A stretch of DNA of 64,000 bases from Nematostella vectensis. Taxonomy: Eukaryota > Cnidaria > Anthozoa > Actiniaria > Edwardsiidae. The notes below the pieces were generated by a model. It was not told the DNA's origin. It worked only from the letters and a program-made list of their open reading frames with translations, and searched no databases. This document shows positions 46,781 to 59,400 of the stretch, one piece after another. Made by a program: the position numbers and the translations under genes. Each line of letters starts with the position of its first letter. Within the stretch, counting starts at the first letter, position 1. The DNA lies in NCBI RefSeq assembly GCF_932526225.1, contig NC_064034.1, positions 7,984,001-8,048,000 on the forward strand, in the 5' to 3' direction.

Positions 46781-48607
46781 TTAAAGTAACAGGACGCAAG
46801 ATGTCATACAATTTATTCATTATTTATTCATACAATTTATAGCATCTTAGACTTTTGAAAGGGCCACAAATACCTAGTGTCAAAAACGGGCAAAAGCGAG
46901 TCTCTACAAGGGCATACAACGAGCCCCCTTCCAGAAACACGTTAAAAAGGCATATTTCGTCTTCCAATTAATCAATGGTTGGGCATTTTAGCACATGAAT
47001 AATTACTCGCATAACCGATCGAGACTATTTTTCCCCAGCATCCGCTCCAGCACCCCCAAAAAATTCTCAGCACAAATACTTCCACTAAACAAATTTGTCA
47101 GCAGAACCATTCGGGTCGAATATTTTCCCAGCCAGCAAAAAAAAAAAAAAAAAAAACGGGCTGCGGGACAGATATTTTGCGGAACAGGTCTGTTTTGTGC
47201 TCTTTCTTAGCTCCCCCTTTTTAGGACAAAAACAAATATACGCCCCTTTAGGGCTTTATGGAGTTTTACATTAGATGATTGTTAATTTTTTGTGCTCACA
47301 GTCTTCCAAGCACCTAATCGCTTATTACTTGAAAATCCCCGCAAGCGGTCAAGCTGCGCAATTACTACAGGGTCATTAGATAGTCCATTAAACATAATCT
47401 GCTCGCAGGCGATTTTTACCCCTTTGATCTTTGATTTCAAGAAAGCGAGTTACCTAAAGTATAACGCAGGTTAGCACAGGCTTTGGGCGGGCACGCTGAT
47501 ACAAACAGTGTTATTTAAGTCCCATCATGAGCCTGGGCTACCTGTGGTGTGACTGTGAACACCACACGTATAAAGAGCGTGAGATGTCTAGGACGGGTCT
47601 TTAGTAAACCCGTCGTTGTGTGATTCGTTTGTTCTCGTTCGTTGTGATTCGGTTCGCGCACTATCATCCGGAAAACGTACATTTTTATAGTGACTCTCAC
47701 GACTTCGCCCGAGAAATCAGATAAACTTTTCATATTGAACAACTCTTTAAATCATCCTGGGATCCGCCACTGACCATTATCCTCCTCACAGCATAGGCTA
47801 CTATTTATTTTCTTCTTTGATTGAAAACAGTTTGCAGTCTTTGCGGTAAGCTGAAAATTCTACGCAGAAGCAGAAAGGGCACGTTACTATTTTGAGTTAA
47901 GGTCAAGATTGCCAAACACAAGACGTTAGCCATAGATAGAACATCTCAAGTACAATCTGCTAAATCGATAAAGGTTTTTGAACGACGTTTTATATAATAC
48001 TTTCAAGGATTTCATTAAAAGATCAAAAGTGCCACAGCACATGGTAATACTTAAGGTTATACTTTGTTCTATTAGGTGCACGCGTATATGGCTACTGTGT
48101 GGTATTTATCAGTCTTAGCGATAAAATACGGTTAAAGATGGGGTTTACCCTATAATAGAAAGATGGGGTAGCCCCTTAAATAGAAAACGTGTCATTGGGG
48201 CTATGTCCTGTATTGTATTGTGTCAGTTTTGGGAAATAAATAAAAAAGATTAAAAAGAATTCACAATATGTTTTTAGTGATGCAGGATTTTGCTTTTTTG
48301 TGATCTGCAAAATCGCAAGGGACCGTAAAGGACTATGGGGCGGGGAGGCGCACATGCTCACACAGGCTTCTCCCCTGGCGAGGCCAGTGTCTGCATTGTT
48401 TAATTACGCTACTTCTAATCTTCCCATCAGTGAAGCCATTTACTGCATCCCACAGGATGGTCTTGTTTAGATTACTTTGCGAACGGTCACAGCAGTTGAA
48501 GCGAGTTGTTCTTTTGGCCCAACTCCGATAAGCATAGAAGTCCACAATGAAAATCCTTCCTCGATTGATCATTTTCAAGGTTTAACATCACAATCCTGCT
48601 TTCTTTT

Positions 48608-48887
48608 CAGGGGCGGATACAGGGGGTGGATTGGGTGGATATCCACCCCCCTTTTTTAGTAAAATAAATCGAAAAATCACTTTGTTTGAAGAAAATAAAT
48701 GTCTGAGGGATGGGAGGTACGGTCCATTCTCCATCGTCAGCTTGAGTTTGCTGACGCGACAAATCCAATTCAGCGTGAAGAATTGTAAATATCTATGTAG
48801 CGACCTATCAAGAGTCACTGGATCAGTTATAGGCCGCCTAGCCGGCCATTATCCACCCCCCATTTTGAAATCCTGGATCCGCCCCTG
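48608..48887. mobile_element. About 280-bp MITE-like element, U5 copy
   Basis: Same element and insertion point as in U2-U4. Confidence 0.75.
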
Positions 48888-49719
48888 CCTTTCCTGCTTT
48901 CATTGTTCTCTACAATCTTTTCTTGGGGTTGATCCATGCAGTTCATGCATAGTTGTTGTGAATCTATATCTATTACTGGTCCGCCATATTGGATTATTGT
49001 TACCGGATTGTACGCAAAGGGGAAAACGGTGCGTGTGTTTGCGACGTTCAAATCGATTGCCCCCCCCCCCCCTCCATAGAGATAAATGAATAAACAAATG
49101 CTCATAATCATTCTATTACTAGGTTTCCAATTACTACTACTATTGTATGGTTTTCAAATGATTTTTTATTTTCATTCTTTTACAGTCGTCATTCATTCAC
49201 ATCTGTTTACGGTCCTGGTCCGCGTTGATGCACTGTGAAGTGAATATCTCCATCCTTGATATAAAAATAATAACAATCCATTAAAATACGGTCTTGCTAA
49301 AACGTGCGAGAGTATAAGGATTTATTGTGTAGTTCCAGAAAAAATCCATACCCCCCCCCCCCCCATTGAGGGGATTAGAAATCCGGGGGGTGGTTCAAAC
49401 GCCCATGAATTTCAAGAGGGGAGGGGGGGAAATGCCCCTTTTCCTTAACAGTCACTGTATTTATTTTTTTCTAGGGGGCTGGAAATTCCATATGAAGAAA
49501 ACGTTTATATAGATCGTATATAATTATATAGCTCTGATTCCAGATGCATGATTCCCAGGCTTGACATACTTAATGGCTATGTGAATTTGCTCTAACTCAT
49601 TTTGTACATTTTTATAGTGGTCAGGGTTTTATGAATGACTGACAAAAGAGTAACGGAAAGTTTACGATACCGAACTTTCAAGTGTTTTTCAGCCTGTTCA
49701 CCTGATGATAATTCTCACC

Positions 49720-52700
49720 TTAGGCAGTGCATACTCCGCACGTCCTCCTGCAAACTTTCCGCATTTCACTAGAACTAGAACATGCGTCACCAGTGCACCA
49801 TTCCGCAGGTACATCGTCCACACATGCTGGAGATCAAGTGTATGCAAGAAGGGTTTAATTTTCAATCTTTCTGGCTAGACACTTCACTTTTTTGCAATAA
49901 TACGACAACTTGCCCTACCCCTGAAGGTATGGCCCTTCCACGATATGTGTTATTGTATATTAGTCCATCAATTCCATCCCCCAACCAGGTAAAAAATAGA
50001 ATCAAACCTCCTTTCACTTCCCATTTATCACCTCCCCATGCATTTTTCTCTCCCTCAAAAACTACACTTACGCGGTGGGGGCGTAGGGGGCGTTGGGGGC
50101 ATAGTACCACCAAAAGCTGCAATAAGACAAACATCACTTTGGTTACAAAACAAAAATAGAATGGTCATAGTATAGAGAGTGTTACATGACGCTATGATAC
50201 GTTCTGTGCGTATAATACAGGACAGACGCACAACAAATACAGATCTACCTGTTTTACATACAACAACAAAAAGGGATTTTACTCTCAACAGAATTTACCG
50301 TGCGTGGTGCGACAAACGTGCATTTTTACTCTTTTTAATAACGAGCTTTCCTCGGCCAATCATAGCATGTGTTTTGCTAGCGTTTCACAGCCCCTTACTT
50401 ACGTCCATAAAGACTCTGAACTCCCTTGATGTCGTCTGAATGAAGGGCGATTTTTGGGTCATACCCAGTGTAGTACGGGTACATGATGGCTCCCTGCACA
50501 TCAGAGTGATCCAGACCCAGGTTGTGACCAAACTCGTGGACCGCCACCCACAGGAGGTTTACGCCGTCGTATGAGTTGTGGGTGAACGTTTCGTCCTCGT
50601 CAAAGTGAGCCATAGCGCCTGCAAGGGCAGCGTGGGCCAGAGTTCCACCTTCACCATCAAAGGGATATGTGCAATTTGGCTCGCGCGCTGTACCCGTGTG
50701 ATTCCTAGAGCCAAAACTAAATGAAAAGAAACAATTTCAGTCAAGGTTATTTAGACACTGTCCGCATGTATGCGTTTTTCGTTTGAAAACGTAACATTTT
50801 TGTTACGGATACGGGAATTGTGTACACGTCCTCAAAAGCGGTATCTTAAAATCGCAACAATTCAAAAACCATATACAGCGTGGAACAATTTCTAAGCAAC
50901 AATACCTTTCGAAAACGGGACGAAAACCTGGCGAAAACCAAACCTTTCTAAAACGGAACAAAAACCTGGCAAAAACCAGACCTTTCGGAAAAGCTGACGT
51001 GAATCCAGCGTGCGAAGTGTAAACAAGAAAATAGCTAAACCGGCGCATGGTGAGCGCATGCGCTGTAGACCTTGATATCGTTTTCCTCGTATCTGCATTA
51101 GGAACCCGACGGCAACGTGGACGATGACGGCAGAAAACAATATAATTTGATTCAGAATTCAATGGCAGCACGTGAAAATGCGTTCTGTCTGATACATCTC
51201 AGCCGTTTGCCATCAAACCACGACGTGAAAACTCCAACTTTTACGGTCAATTGAGGACGCAGACGTTTGCACTGTAAATCCTCTAGACCACGTTCGCTAC
51301 TGTAAAAATAATGTCCATAGTTTATTTTTATCTTTCTCTGACCAGATTGTTTTGCCTATTCCATTGCAATTAAATAATTGATCTCCAAGCGTTGTCCTAG
51401 CCCGTCTTCGTCGACGGGCCGTTTCGAAATGAGGACTCTTCGTGTGAATGCGAATATTTTGAGAACAGATACGCCAATCACAAAACAAAAATAAAACAAC
51501 CCCATAATTAATGTCATAACACTTAAAGCCATCACCACTGCCAATCATATACGCAAGTAATATCATCACTCCATATTATCAAAATCTCATTATAATAAGT
51601 ATGACATCCTACATCATTGTTTCCATCACAATGCATTCATTGTTATCTAACCATTTCAACTATATCATTATAATTTTTATCATCATCATTATCATAACAT
51701 CATGATCACCACAAACCCTTTCGTCACCATCACCATGCTATACCATGCATAATAATACCTTATAAGAAGATTCGCGTCGTTTAGAATGCTGGTTTGGGAA
51801 AATGTAAGAGAAGACACTTTCGCCCAGTGTTGGAAGGCGGTTGCGAAAATTTGGTCTTGTAGATCTGCCGAGAGGTCAGCGCCGTGTTGCACGTAATATT
51901 TCAGGTTATTCTGGCTATGGCGATCTGCTATGTTTGTGGAATATCTGCGTGAATGGTATAATAATGATTATTAATGTGAGTCAAGCTCCCTGAAAGCCCT
52001 TCTAAGGACTTCATGGACTTATCGAGCAGGGTACCTCTTTATTCTGTTAATCCTACTTGCGTGAGGCAAGTTCGTAGTTTTAATAAAACCCTATGCAAAA
52101 TGGGTTTATTTTAATAGCGCATTGAGTGCGCTTGATTCAAGATCCTAAAAAACAATGTTCAATTCCTTTTCTGATAACAAAAAAAAGCAGGTATTTATAA
52201 AATAAATGATCGATTAAATCAAAACAAAAATGACAGGCAAGTCGGATCAGTGAAGTATTAAGTGTATGGAACGAACATTGTATGTTTTAGGATAGAAATA
52301 GAAAAGCTAAATATTCTGCGAAATATACTATTTCTAAAGACCTGAGTCTCAAGACGCACTAGCTTTTACTATTTCCCCAAACCGAGTGATAAGTTTTTTC
52401 CCCCGTTTGTGAATGACCTACCTACGCGCGCGGTTGCTTTTTCCTTGTGACTTGTCTGGCATGCCACATCGCGGAGTGTGCATCAAACGAAATGTCGCCG
52501 CGTCCACTACACCTGTCTGAGGGATATGGGCAAAGCGCTGCATTTGCTTGATTGCCGAGGTGAAGTCATGGTTTCCACCGCGTTCGTAGCTTGGCGCTAA
52601 GTAGCGATACTTGTTGAGGTATTTCTGTTAACCAAAAGGTTCGGGCCTTTTAAGAATTTAGTGTTGATAAAGATTGTAGAACATTTTTATGTAGAATTTC

Positions 52701-53288
52701 CTCGCAGTATTTGCATTGTGGAATGAAAAAAGCTGCGATAACTTAAAAAAAACCTCGTTGCATTCATTGAATTTCTAGTGTTCTCAAAGCTCGTGAAATA
52801 TATAAAAAAAATTCCTGCTGGCCGCTCATACGAAATCGTAATCGCAGGCTCAAGTAGAGCCTTCCCTGGGCGAGGCGTTTACGTCTTTTGTGCACTACAG
52901 TGCTCGAAAACAAAACGATTTCTGAATAACCCCTAATAGGAGCTCACTAGAAAGGTGCCAATACCAATACCAGTGTTATAAAAAGAGTGCATTTTAGCAT
53001 TTTGTGTTACGCAAAAGAATGTGTCGTAAAAGAATATGACTAGTGCAGAGCCTGTGCTTTTTAGGAAATTTTACAAGTGCATGTGTTGGGAGTAGGTCAA
53101 AATTGACTTTTCTTTTTAACTTGTACATGTGTGAAGAATATGTGACAATAAACTCTTCATATTGAAAAATAACCCAAGAGTTTCTAGAAAGATAATCCAC
53201 AACTCACCCTTGCCATCGAGTTGACGTCAAGACCGGCCGAGACGGCCTGGAATGAGAGTAAAGCCACAAACACTAAGGCGAACTTCAT
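49720..53288 (-). CDS. Secreted matrix metalloproteinase with ShKT domain, copy 5
   Basis: Exons on the minus strand: 53288..53208, 52624..52422, 51944..51759, 50716..50403, 50116..50072, 49826..49720; 311 codons, intact. Catalytic exons match copy 3 ([16 protein letters not shown]), whereas exon 1 and the promoter match copy 4. The hinge exon starts with Phe instead of Leu (TTTGGT for CTTGGC). Cysteine switch, RARR site, zinc histidines and six ShKT cysteines are all present. It is the gene nearest the right edge of the array, with about 2.7 kb of unit sequence upstream. Confidence 0.9.
52799..52953. repeat. About 155-bp segment present only in U4 and U5, U5 copy
   Basis: Same insert as 45298-45457 with a few substitutions and a shorter A-run, in intron 1 of copy 5. 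Confidence 0.5.
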
Positions 53289-53368
53289 ATCTCTGTCAGT
53301 ATTAACTCAGTATAAACTCTTTCTGGTAGAGACTCAACTGAGTGTAACTTTGATGGATCGACCTCTCC

Positions 53369-53376
53369 CTTTTATA
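53369..53376 (-). promoter_or_regulatory. TATA box of metalloproteinase copy 5
   Basis: TATAAAAG on the minus strand, 81-88 bases before the ATG. Confidence 0.75.
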
Positions 53377-53402
53377 CAAGATGTACAGTGCGGTGTATTT
53401 AG

Positions 53403-53421
53403 TTAGCTAATCATTAGCTAA
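53403..53421. promoter_or_regulatory. 19-bp promoter palindrome, copy 5
   Basis: Identical palindrome in the fifth unit. Confidence 0.6.
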
Positions 53422-55955
53422 GCTTACCTTAAGTTCGAGTTAAACCACATTTAAATGTATCTAAGCTTCGGTATGGCTCGACATGGCTTTTGCCTTTTCA
53501 CGGAAACGCAGATGTAAAAATAGTAATTCCGCTATGAGCCTGACTTGAGATCATAATAAAGCTGCACCTGGTTTAGACAAAAGGACTTTTGAATTCGGTA
53601 AAAACAATAAACAAACAAACAAACAATCTGCGATTAATAGTGTATTCGTTTGTTTGTTTTGAGTCCAAAACAAAAATAATCGAGCTCAGATAAAATTGCT
53701 TTGATAAAACCGTTAACCATTTACCGTTTTCAAGTCCTTCTTTTCGAAGTGAATAAGGCGATATGTTAAGTTTTTAGGAATTAATGGCTATCCATGATAT
53801 TTATACAAGGAATCTTACAACCAACAAATGATTTATATCTTAAGGCAAACATCATTAGAAGTTTGGATATACCGTAAATACTCTTTTGATTCCCACATCT
53901 CTTTTAATCCCCTTTCCTAAAAGCCCCCACTCCGCCCACCCCAAAAGCCAAAATTTTCAAAAAGCTTTCTCTTATTAGGACTTTTTCTTTTTCTGACTTT
54001 TTTTGTCTTCTTAAATACATAATTATAAAACACATAATTAATTAAATACAAAATTATACAACCTAGCACACGTTTTCTACATTTTTGCTTAAAGGAGATA
54101 TTAAAAGTAAAATACAAAAAGTAAAAACAAAAAACCTACGTAGCAAGCCCAAAGGGCCGCTGGGAAAGAAGAGAGACGGAGACGAGGCGCGCGCGCCAGG
54201 AGAGGAAAGGACATTCACGCTCCATCCTTCTCTCCAGGTGCGCGGACTCTACCCCTCATCATCCCCCAGCCCTTTGTGCTTGCTACGCAGGCTTAAAGTA
54301 ACAGGACGCAAGATGTCATAGAGATAAACGTAATATTCATACAATTTATAGCATCTTAGACTTTTGAAAGGGCCACAAATACCTAGTGTCAAAAACGGGC
54401 AAAAGCGAGTCTCTACAAGGGCATACAATGAGCCCCCTTCCAGAAACACGTTAAAAAGGCATATTTTGTCGTTCAATTAATCAATGGTTGGGCATTTTAG
54501 CACATGAATAATTACTCGCATAACCGATCGAGACTATTTTTCCCCAGCATCCGCTCCAGCACCCCCAAAAATTCTCAGCACAAATACTTCCACTAAACAA
54601 ATTTGTCAGCAGAACCATTCGGGTAGAATATTTTCCCAGCCAGCAAAAAAAAAAACGGGCTGCGTTTTGTGCTCTTTCTTAGCTCCCCCTTTTTAGGACA
54701 AAAACAAATATACGCCCCTTTAGGGCTTTATGGAGTTTTACATGATTACATGTTTTAGATGATTGTTAATTTTTTGTGCTCAGAGTCTTCCAAGCACCTA
54801 ATCGCTTATTACTTGAAAATCCCGGCAAGCGGTCAAGCTGCGCAATTACTACAGGGTCATTAGATAGTCCATTAAACATGATCTGCTCGCAGGCGATTTT
54901 TACCCCTTTGATCTTTGATTTCAAGAAAGCGAGTTACTTAAAGTATAACGCAGGTTAGCACAAGCTTTGGGCGGGCACGCTGATACAAACAGTGTTATTT
55001 AAGTCCTATCATGAGCCTGGGCTACCTGTGGTGTGACTGTGAACACCACACGTACAAAGAGCGTGAGATGTCTAGGCCGGGTCTTTAGTAAACCCGTCGT
55101 TGTGTGGTTCGTTTGTTCTCGTTCGTTGTGATTCGGTTCGCGCACTATCATCCGGGAAACGTACATTTTTATAGTGACTCTCACGACTTCGCCCGGGAAA
55201 TCAGATAAACTTTTCATATTGAACAACTCTTTAAATCATCCTGGGATCCGCCACTGACCATTATCCTCCTCACAGCATAGGCTACTGTTTATTTTCTTCT
55301 TTGATTGAAAACAGTTTGCAGTCTTTGCGGTAAGCTGAAAATTCTACGCAGAAGCACAAAGGGCACGTTACTATTTTGAGTTAAGGTCAAGATTGCCAAA
55401 CACAAGGTTAGCCATAGATAGAACATCTCAAGTACAATCTGCTAAATCGATAAAGGTTTTTGAACGACGTTTTATATAATACTTTCAAGGATTTCATTAA
55501 AGGATCAAAAGTCCCACAGCACATGGTAATACTTAAGGTAATACTTTGTTCTATTAGGTGCACGCGTATATGGCTACTGTGTGGTATTTATTAGTCTTAG
55601 CGATAAAATACGGTTAAAAGATGGGGTTTACCCTATAATAGAAAAATGGGGTCGCCCCTTAAATAGAAAACGTGTCATTGGGGCTATGTCCTGTATTGTA
55701 TTGTGTCAGTTTTGGGAAATAAATAAAAAAGATTAAAAGGAATTCACAATATGTTTTTAGTGATGCAGGATTTTGCTTTTTTGTGATCTGCAAAATCGCA
55801 AGGGACCGTAAAGGACTATGGGGTGGGGGGCCGCACATGCTCCCACAGACCCCTCCCCTGGCGACGCCAGTGTCTGCATTGTTTAATTACGCTACTTCTA
55901 ATCTTCCCATCAGTAAAGCCATTTACTGCATCCCACAGGGTGGTCTTGTTTGGAT
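53422..55955. other. Spacer upstream of copy 5, right edge of the array
   Basis: No supported gene. Contains the MITE at 54134-54292 and ends at the array edge TTGTTTGGAT, where similarity to the other units stops. Confidence 0.5.
54134..54292. mobile_element. 159-bp MITE-like element, U5 copy
   Basis: Same ends and position as in the other units; first base of the left repeat changed (ACCTACGTAGCAAGCCC). Confidence 0.65.
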
Positions 55956-58356
55956 AGCGTAATAGCAGGCAGAATGTTCGGTAAGCTTGCTGTGCATACC
56001 TAAAAAAACTCACATCATTCGAAGACAGCGATTTTTTTGGTAAGAAACAATCGACCAGCATTGGCTAGTAAACTTAGTGCATCAACATTTAGTAGACCCT
56101 AAAGTCGAAATGACACAAGCTACACAAGGTTTTTTTTTCAGTTCAGTTTCAGGTTGATTTTGAAGGCCAGGATTAAATTCAAATGAAGCACCTGATATCG
56201 CTACATTTTCTTGGGACTTTTCTAGAGCTGTGTTTGAAGGGGATCGAATTAATTACACTTGTAAGAGCTTTGTGTGATTATGAGGAAATACGTCATGGAT
56301 TAGCCATCCGCTGTCTAACACTCTCGAGGCTGTGAAAAGCTGAACGAAAGAAAAAGTTAGTGAAAAGGTCCCCCCCCCAGGCTCAGGATTATGGCGATCA
56401 TAAACAAGCCCGGCGGCGCCCGCAAGATTGTTTAGCGCCATAATCCTCGATTATTTTACAACGCAACTTTTAACGCAATAGAAATAAATTAGCATAAGAA
56501 AGTCATTATGAGCTTAACGAAAATCATGGTTGTGCCCCTTAGTCGGTTGCTTTTGTGTATTATATCTCGAATCGACGCGTCTATGTTTTCTAAACTTGTG
56601 TATTGTTTATTCAGCTATTTGCGCAGAGGAGGAAAACATTCCCATATGTAAAACGGGTAATTACGGCTTCTGAATCCGCTTATTGTCACGGTCTTATCGA
56701 GGCTGTTATCTCTATGAGAATCTTAATTTGAAAACTATTGACAATTTTCTTGACAAAGTGTAAAACACTTTGAACCCCAAATGGTTATTTTTCTCAGCTA
56801 TCACTTAGCGCATTTTAGCGCACCAGGAGGAAAAGCTATCATAACAAAAACGAGCGTATAATTACAATTTTAGGCTTTATTGGTCAAAAGGGAAATCAAA
56901 TAATCCACAAGACAAAAAAGAGTCGACTCTATAAGTAGAGTTTTCTTCCTGTCTATTTCTACCATGACCTTTGTTTTTCTTTTTTTTTTTTCTGGTAAAC
57001 TATTTGGTTTAAAGGGTTTAAAGGGAGTCGCGACTCTGCTCATCCGAAAAAATAAACGATCCCTTCGAAAAGCAGGGACTAGTAGGCTACTTGAACGTGT
57101 AAAAAACGCAGCCAGAAACGTTAGAAAGATGCCCAATAAAACTGCGAGCTTAGCAAAGTAAAACGTTTGGTTGCATAAACCGATGAACTTGTATACGAAA
57201 GAAAGATTGTGTGTTCTTTTGGGCTGATTAATTTTTGTCTGTGTAATCATGGGCGATATTTCTCTGATCAAGCCAAGATGACAAATCGATAATGGGCCCC
57301 CCATACTGATATTTATTTTTCACTACTTCTTTCAAGTCTCGCCAAGACTACCATCTAGGAAATGCGCACAATGCGACGTGATATCTCTATAAAAAAAACG
57401 TGGAGTTATTTATGGATTCTAAGCAATTCTTTGAGTCAATATTTATTTAATAAGTCTGTTTCTAACTTTTACATAATTAGAAAAAGACTAAATAATTCTT
57501 AACAAAATCACTCTTCTTTTAATTTCAGAGGATCTATAAAAAAACATCAAGGGGACAACCTTTTTTCATCAGTTTTTGCTGTAACTGCGAATATTTCAAT
57601 AACCAAAGAGTTCGCATATTTCCTGTGCTTGAGTTATTTGATGGAAGCTCTTGAATAAATAGTTTAATCCTATTAAAACAACTCTTATATTGTGTTTTCT
57701 TAGTTTTCATGCTGTAAAGGAGGTATTTGACGTGTTCTTTTGTGCCATTCCGTGCAGGCTCGATGATCTTACCCTTGGCTATCGCCTATTACAGACTTCG
57801 TGTCAGAATGGCCTGTGGTGGTATTCGTGCGCGGGATAACCTGATATCAAATTACCGCGTAATCAAGCTGGCATATCACTGTTGAGTTGTGTGGCAACAC
57901 TAGCTATTCAAATGAGATTCCTCGCAATCCTTGGCCTATCTTGATCGACCCTGTTAGCCGGTTAACTGCCTTGAGTAGCGTCTAGCACACACACAACATT
58001 CAAAGTACCGTACATGACCACAACAACGACGTAAGACGCGCAAGGATAAGACAAGGCCGTCACAGAACAACGCAGCGAGCATCAGAAACGACGACCAGAC
58101 CAAGTCCCTTCTCCCATGCGGGATAAACCTAATTTATTCGTGATCTTATGTCGTGACGAATTGGATCGAGAGTTCTATTGAAATCCAAGACAAAAGCTGT
58201 TGAAGACATAAGTAACAGGAGGTTTTTAGAAGTCGACAAACGTGCGTGAGCTTTGAAGGAGAACGATTTGTCGTTTGACTGTTTACCCGATTTAAGTGCT
58301 GCTAGAAATCCAATTAACGGACGAACGATCAAGACGATATTCTTGATAAGAAAAGA
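55956..58356. other. Unique region between the array and the GPCR gene
   Basis: About 2.4 kb outside the array. No gene is secure. A plus-strand open frame at 56964-57161 ends in a strongly basic stretch (RKNKRSLRKAGTSRLLERVK) after a T-rich tract and could be a terminal exon, but I find no matching upstream exon or homologue. A C-run occurs near 56371. The last few hundred bases should contain the GPCR promoter and 5' UTR. Confidence 0.4.
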
Positions 58357-59400
58357 ATGGAAAAAGACTTTGAAGAGCATTATTACGTTGTAACCGAGGA
58401 AGTCAAGCTGAACATTTCGACTGCAGCCAGGGAACTACCGCCCTATATTACGATCCAGTTCGCGTGGTACTCTTTCATATTCACACTCGGAGTGATCGGA
58501 AATTTGTACATCACGCTAACGGTGACGCTTCGCAAAGAGATGAGCTCCGCGACAAACTACTTTATCTTCAACCTTGCGATCAGCGACTTAGGGATTTTAT
58601 TGATTTCCCTTCCAGCGTACATCATACGAGATTACTTTTCTTGGTCATTCGGGAAAATTGCCTGCCAGATAATAATCCCCATGAACGATGTGTCTTTCTC
58701 TGTCTCTATTTGCACTATTACGGTCATAACGTTGGAGAGATACCGGGCAATTGTTGCCCCGTTTAAGCCGAGGCTGAAGGCGCGAGGAGGCAAACTTACA
58801 ATCGCTCTCATTTGGGTATTGACCTATCTATCTGTCGGTTTCCCCATGGCATTCTACATGGAATTAACGAAAGTAGATGACAGGCTTATTTGCCTACCGA
58901 AATGGCCATCAAACATCGTGTTCAAGATCCTGACTTGCTTCTTTATATCCCTGATAATCATTCCCTTGTGTATAACAGCTGTGGCGTACATTATCATGAT
59001 CAAGACTATGCGAAAACAGAGCAAGCGGCTCAGAGAAGCGCGGGAGAGAAGGCATAGCGCTGGAATCGGCAGCACAGTCAGCTTAAAACACGTCCAAGAA
59101 AGACACCGGCACGACTACAATGCGAAGCTTGTCAAAATGCTTATAATAATTGTAGTGGTATTCTGGATTTGTATGCTACCACTGTCGATTCTTGCGTTTG
59201 TAGTGGAGTTTTTCGTCATTGACCCTCGTAAACCCGTAGTCGATGGCCTTTTTACACTAAGCATTGCGGTGTTTTTCTCAAACAGTGCTTTTAATCCCGT
59301 AGCTATTTATATTATGAGCTCTGACCTAAGAAAAGGAATAAACACGTTATTGTTTTTTGGAAGGAAAAGATGTAAAAAGAATGGTATCCCGCATATCTGA
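58357..59400 (+). CDS. Class A (rhodopsin-like) G-protein-coupled receptor, intronless
   Basis: 347 codons in one exon from ATG 58357. Plasma-membrane receptor with seven hydrophobic segments at roughly 33-58, 67-90, 103-126, 147-168, 188-213, 258-283 and 297-320. Family marks: Gly48-Asn49 in TM1; Asp77 in TM2; Cys103 and Cys179, placed to form the TM3-ECL2 disulphide; Glu-Arg-Tyr 127-129 (DRY motif); Pro275 in TM6; Asn313-Pro314 in TM7. N19 in NIST is a possible N-glycan site. The third intracellular loop and tail are basic. Unusual points: the TM6 CWxP motif reads CMLP, so the toggle Trp is Met, and the TM7 motif is NPVAIY rather than NPxxY. The overall look is that of neuropeptide-type receptors, but the ligand cannot be told. 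Intronless receptors are common in cnidarian genomes. Confidence 0.88.
   Translation: MEKDFEEHYYVVTEEVKLNISTAARELPPYITIQFAWYSFIFTLGVIGNLYITLTVTLRKEMSSATNYFIFNLAISDLGILLISLPAYIIRDYFSWSFGKIACQIIIPMNDVSFSVSICTITVITLERYRAIVAPFKPRLKARGGKLTIALIWVLTYLSVGFPMAFYMELTKVDDRLICLPKWPSNIVFKILTCFFISLIIIPLCITAVAYIIMIKTMRKQSKRLREARERRHSAGIGSTVSLKHVQERHRHDYNAKLVKMLIIIVVVFWICMLPLSILAFVVEFFVIDPRKPVVDGLFTLSIAVFFSNSAFNPVAIYIMSSDLRKGINTLLFFGRKRCKKNGIPHI

Larger units (their letters stand above)
45926..49719. other. Spacer between copies 4 and 5
   Basis: No supported gene. MITE copies at 46622-46780 and 48608-48887. An 18-20-base A-run lies near 47137. The sequence around 46944-47010 differs from U1-U3 and is shared with U5. 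C-runs near 49060 and 49351. Confidence 0.5.
14399..55955. repeat. Five-unit tandem array, one metalloproteinase gene per unit
   Basis: A roughly 7.1-7.5-kb segment is repeated head to tail five times: U1 14399-21758, U2 21759-28821, U3 28822-36048, U4 36049-48472 (7,396 bp once the 5,028-bp insertion is removed) and U5 48473-55955. I set the joints from the sequence: each internal joint reads TTGTTTAGAT|TACTTTGCG. The left edge of the array starts at TTACTTTGCG (14399) after unrelated sequence. The right edge stops at TTGTTTGGAT (55955) before unrelated sequence. Exons, introns and spacers are all highly similar between units, differing mainly by single bases, small indels and a few element-sized insertions or deletions. 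Confidence 0.95.

Noticed and set aside
56870-57304. 144-codon minus-strand frame
   Set aside because: Hydrophobic centre but no signal peptide at the start and no recognisable family; antisense to the basic frame noted above.
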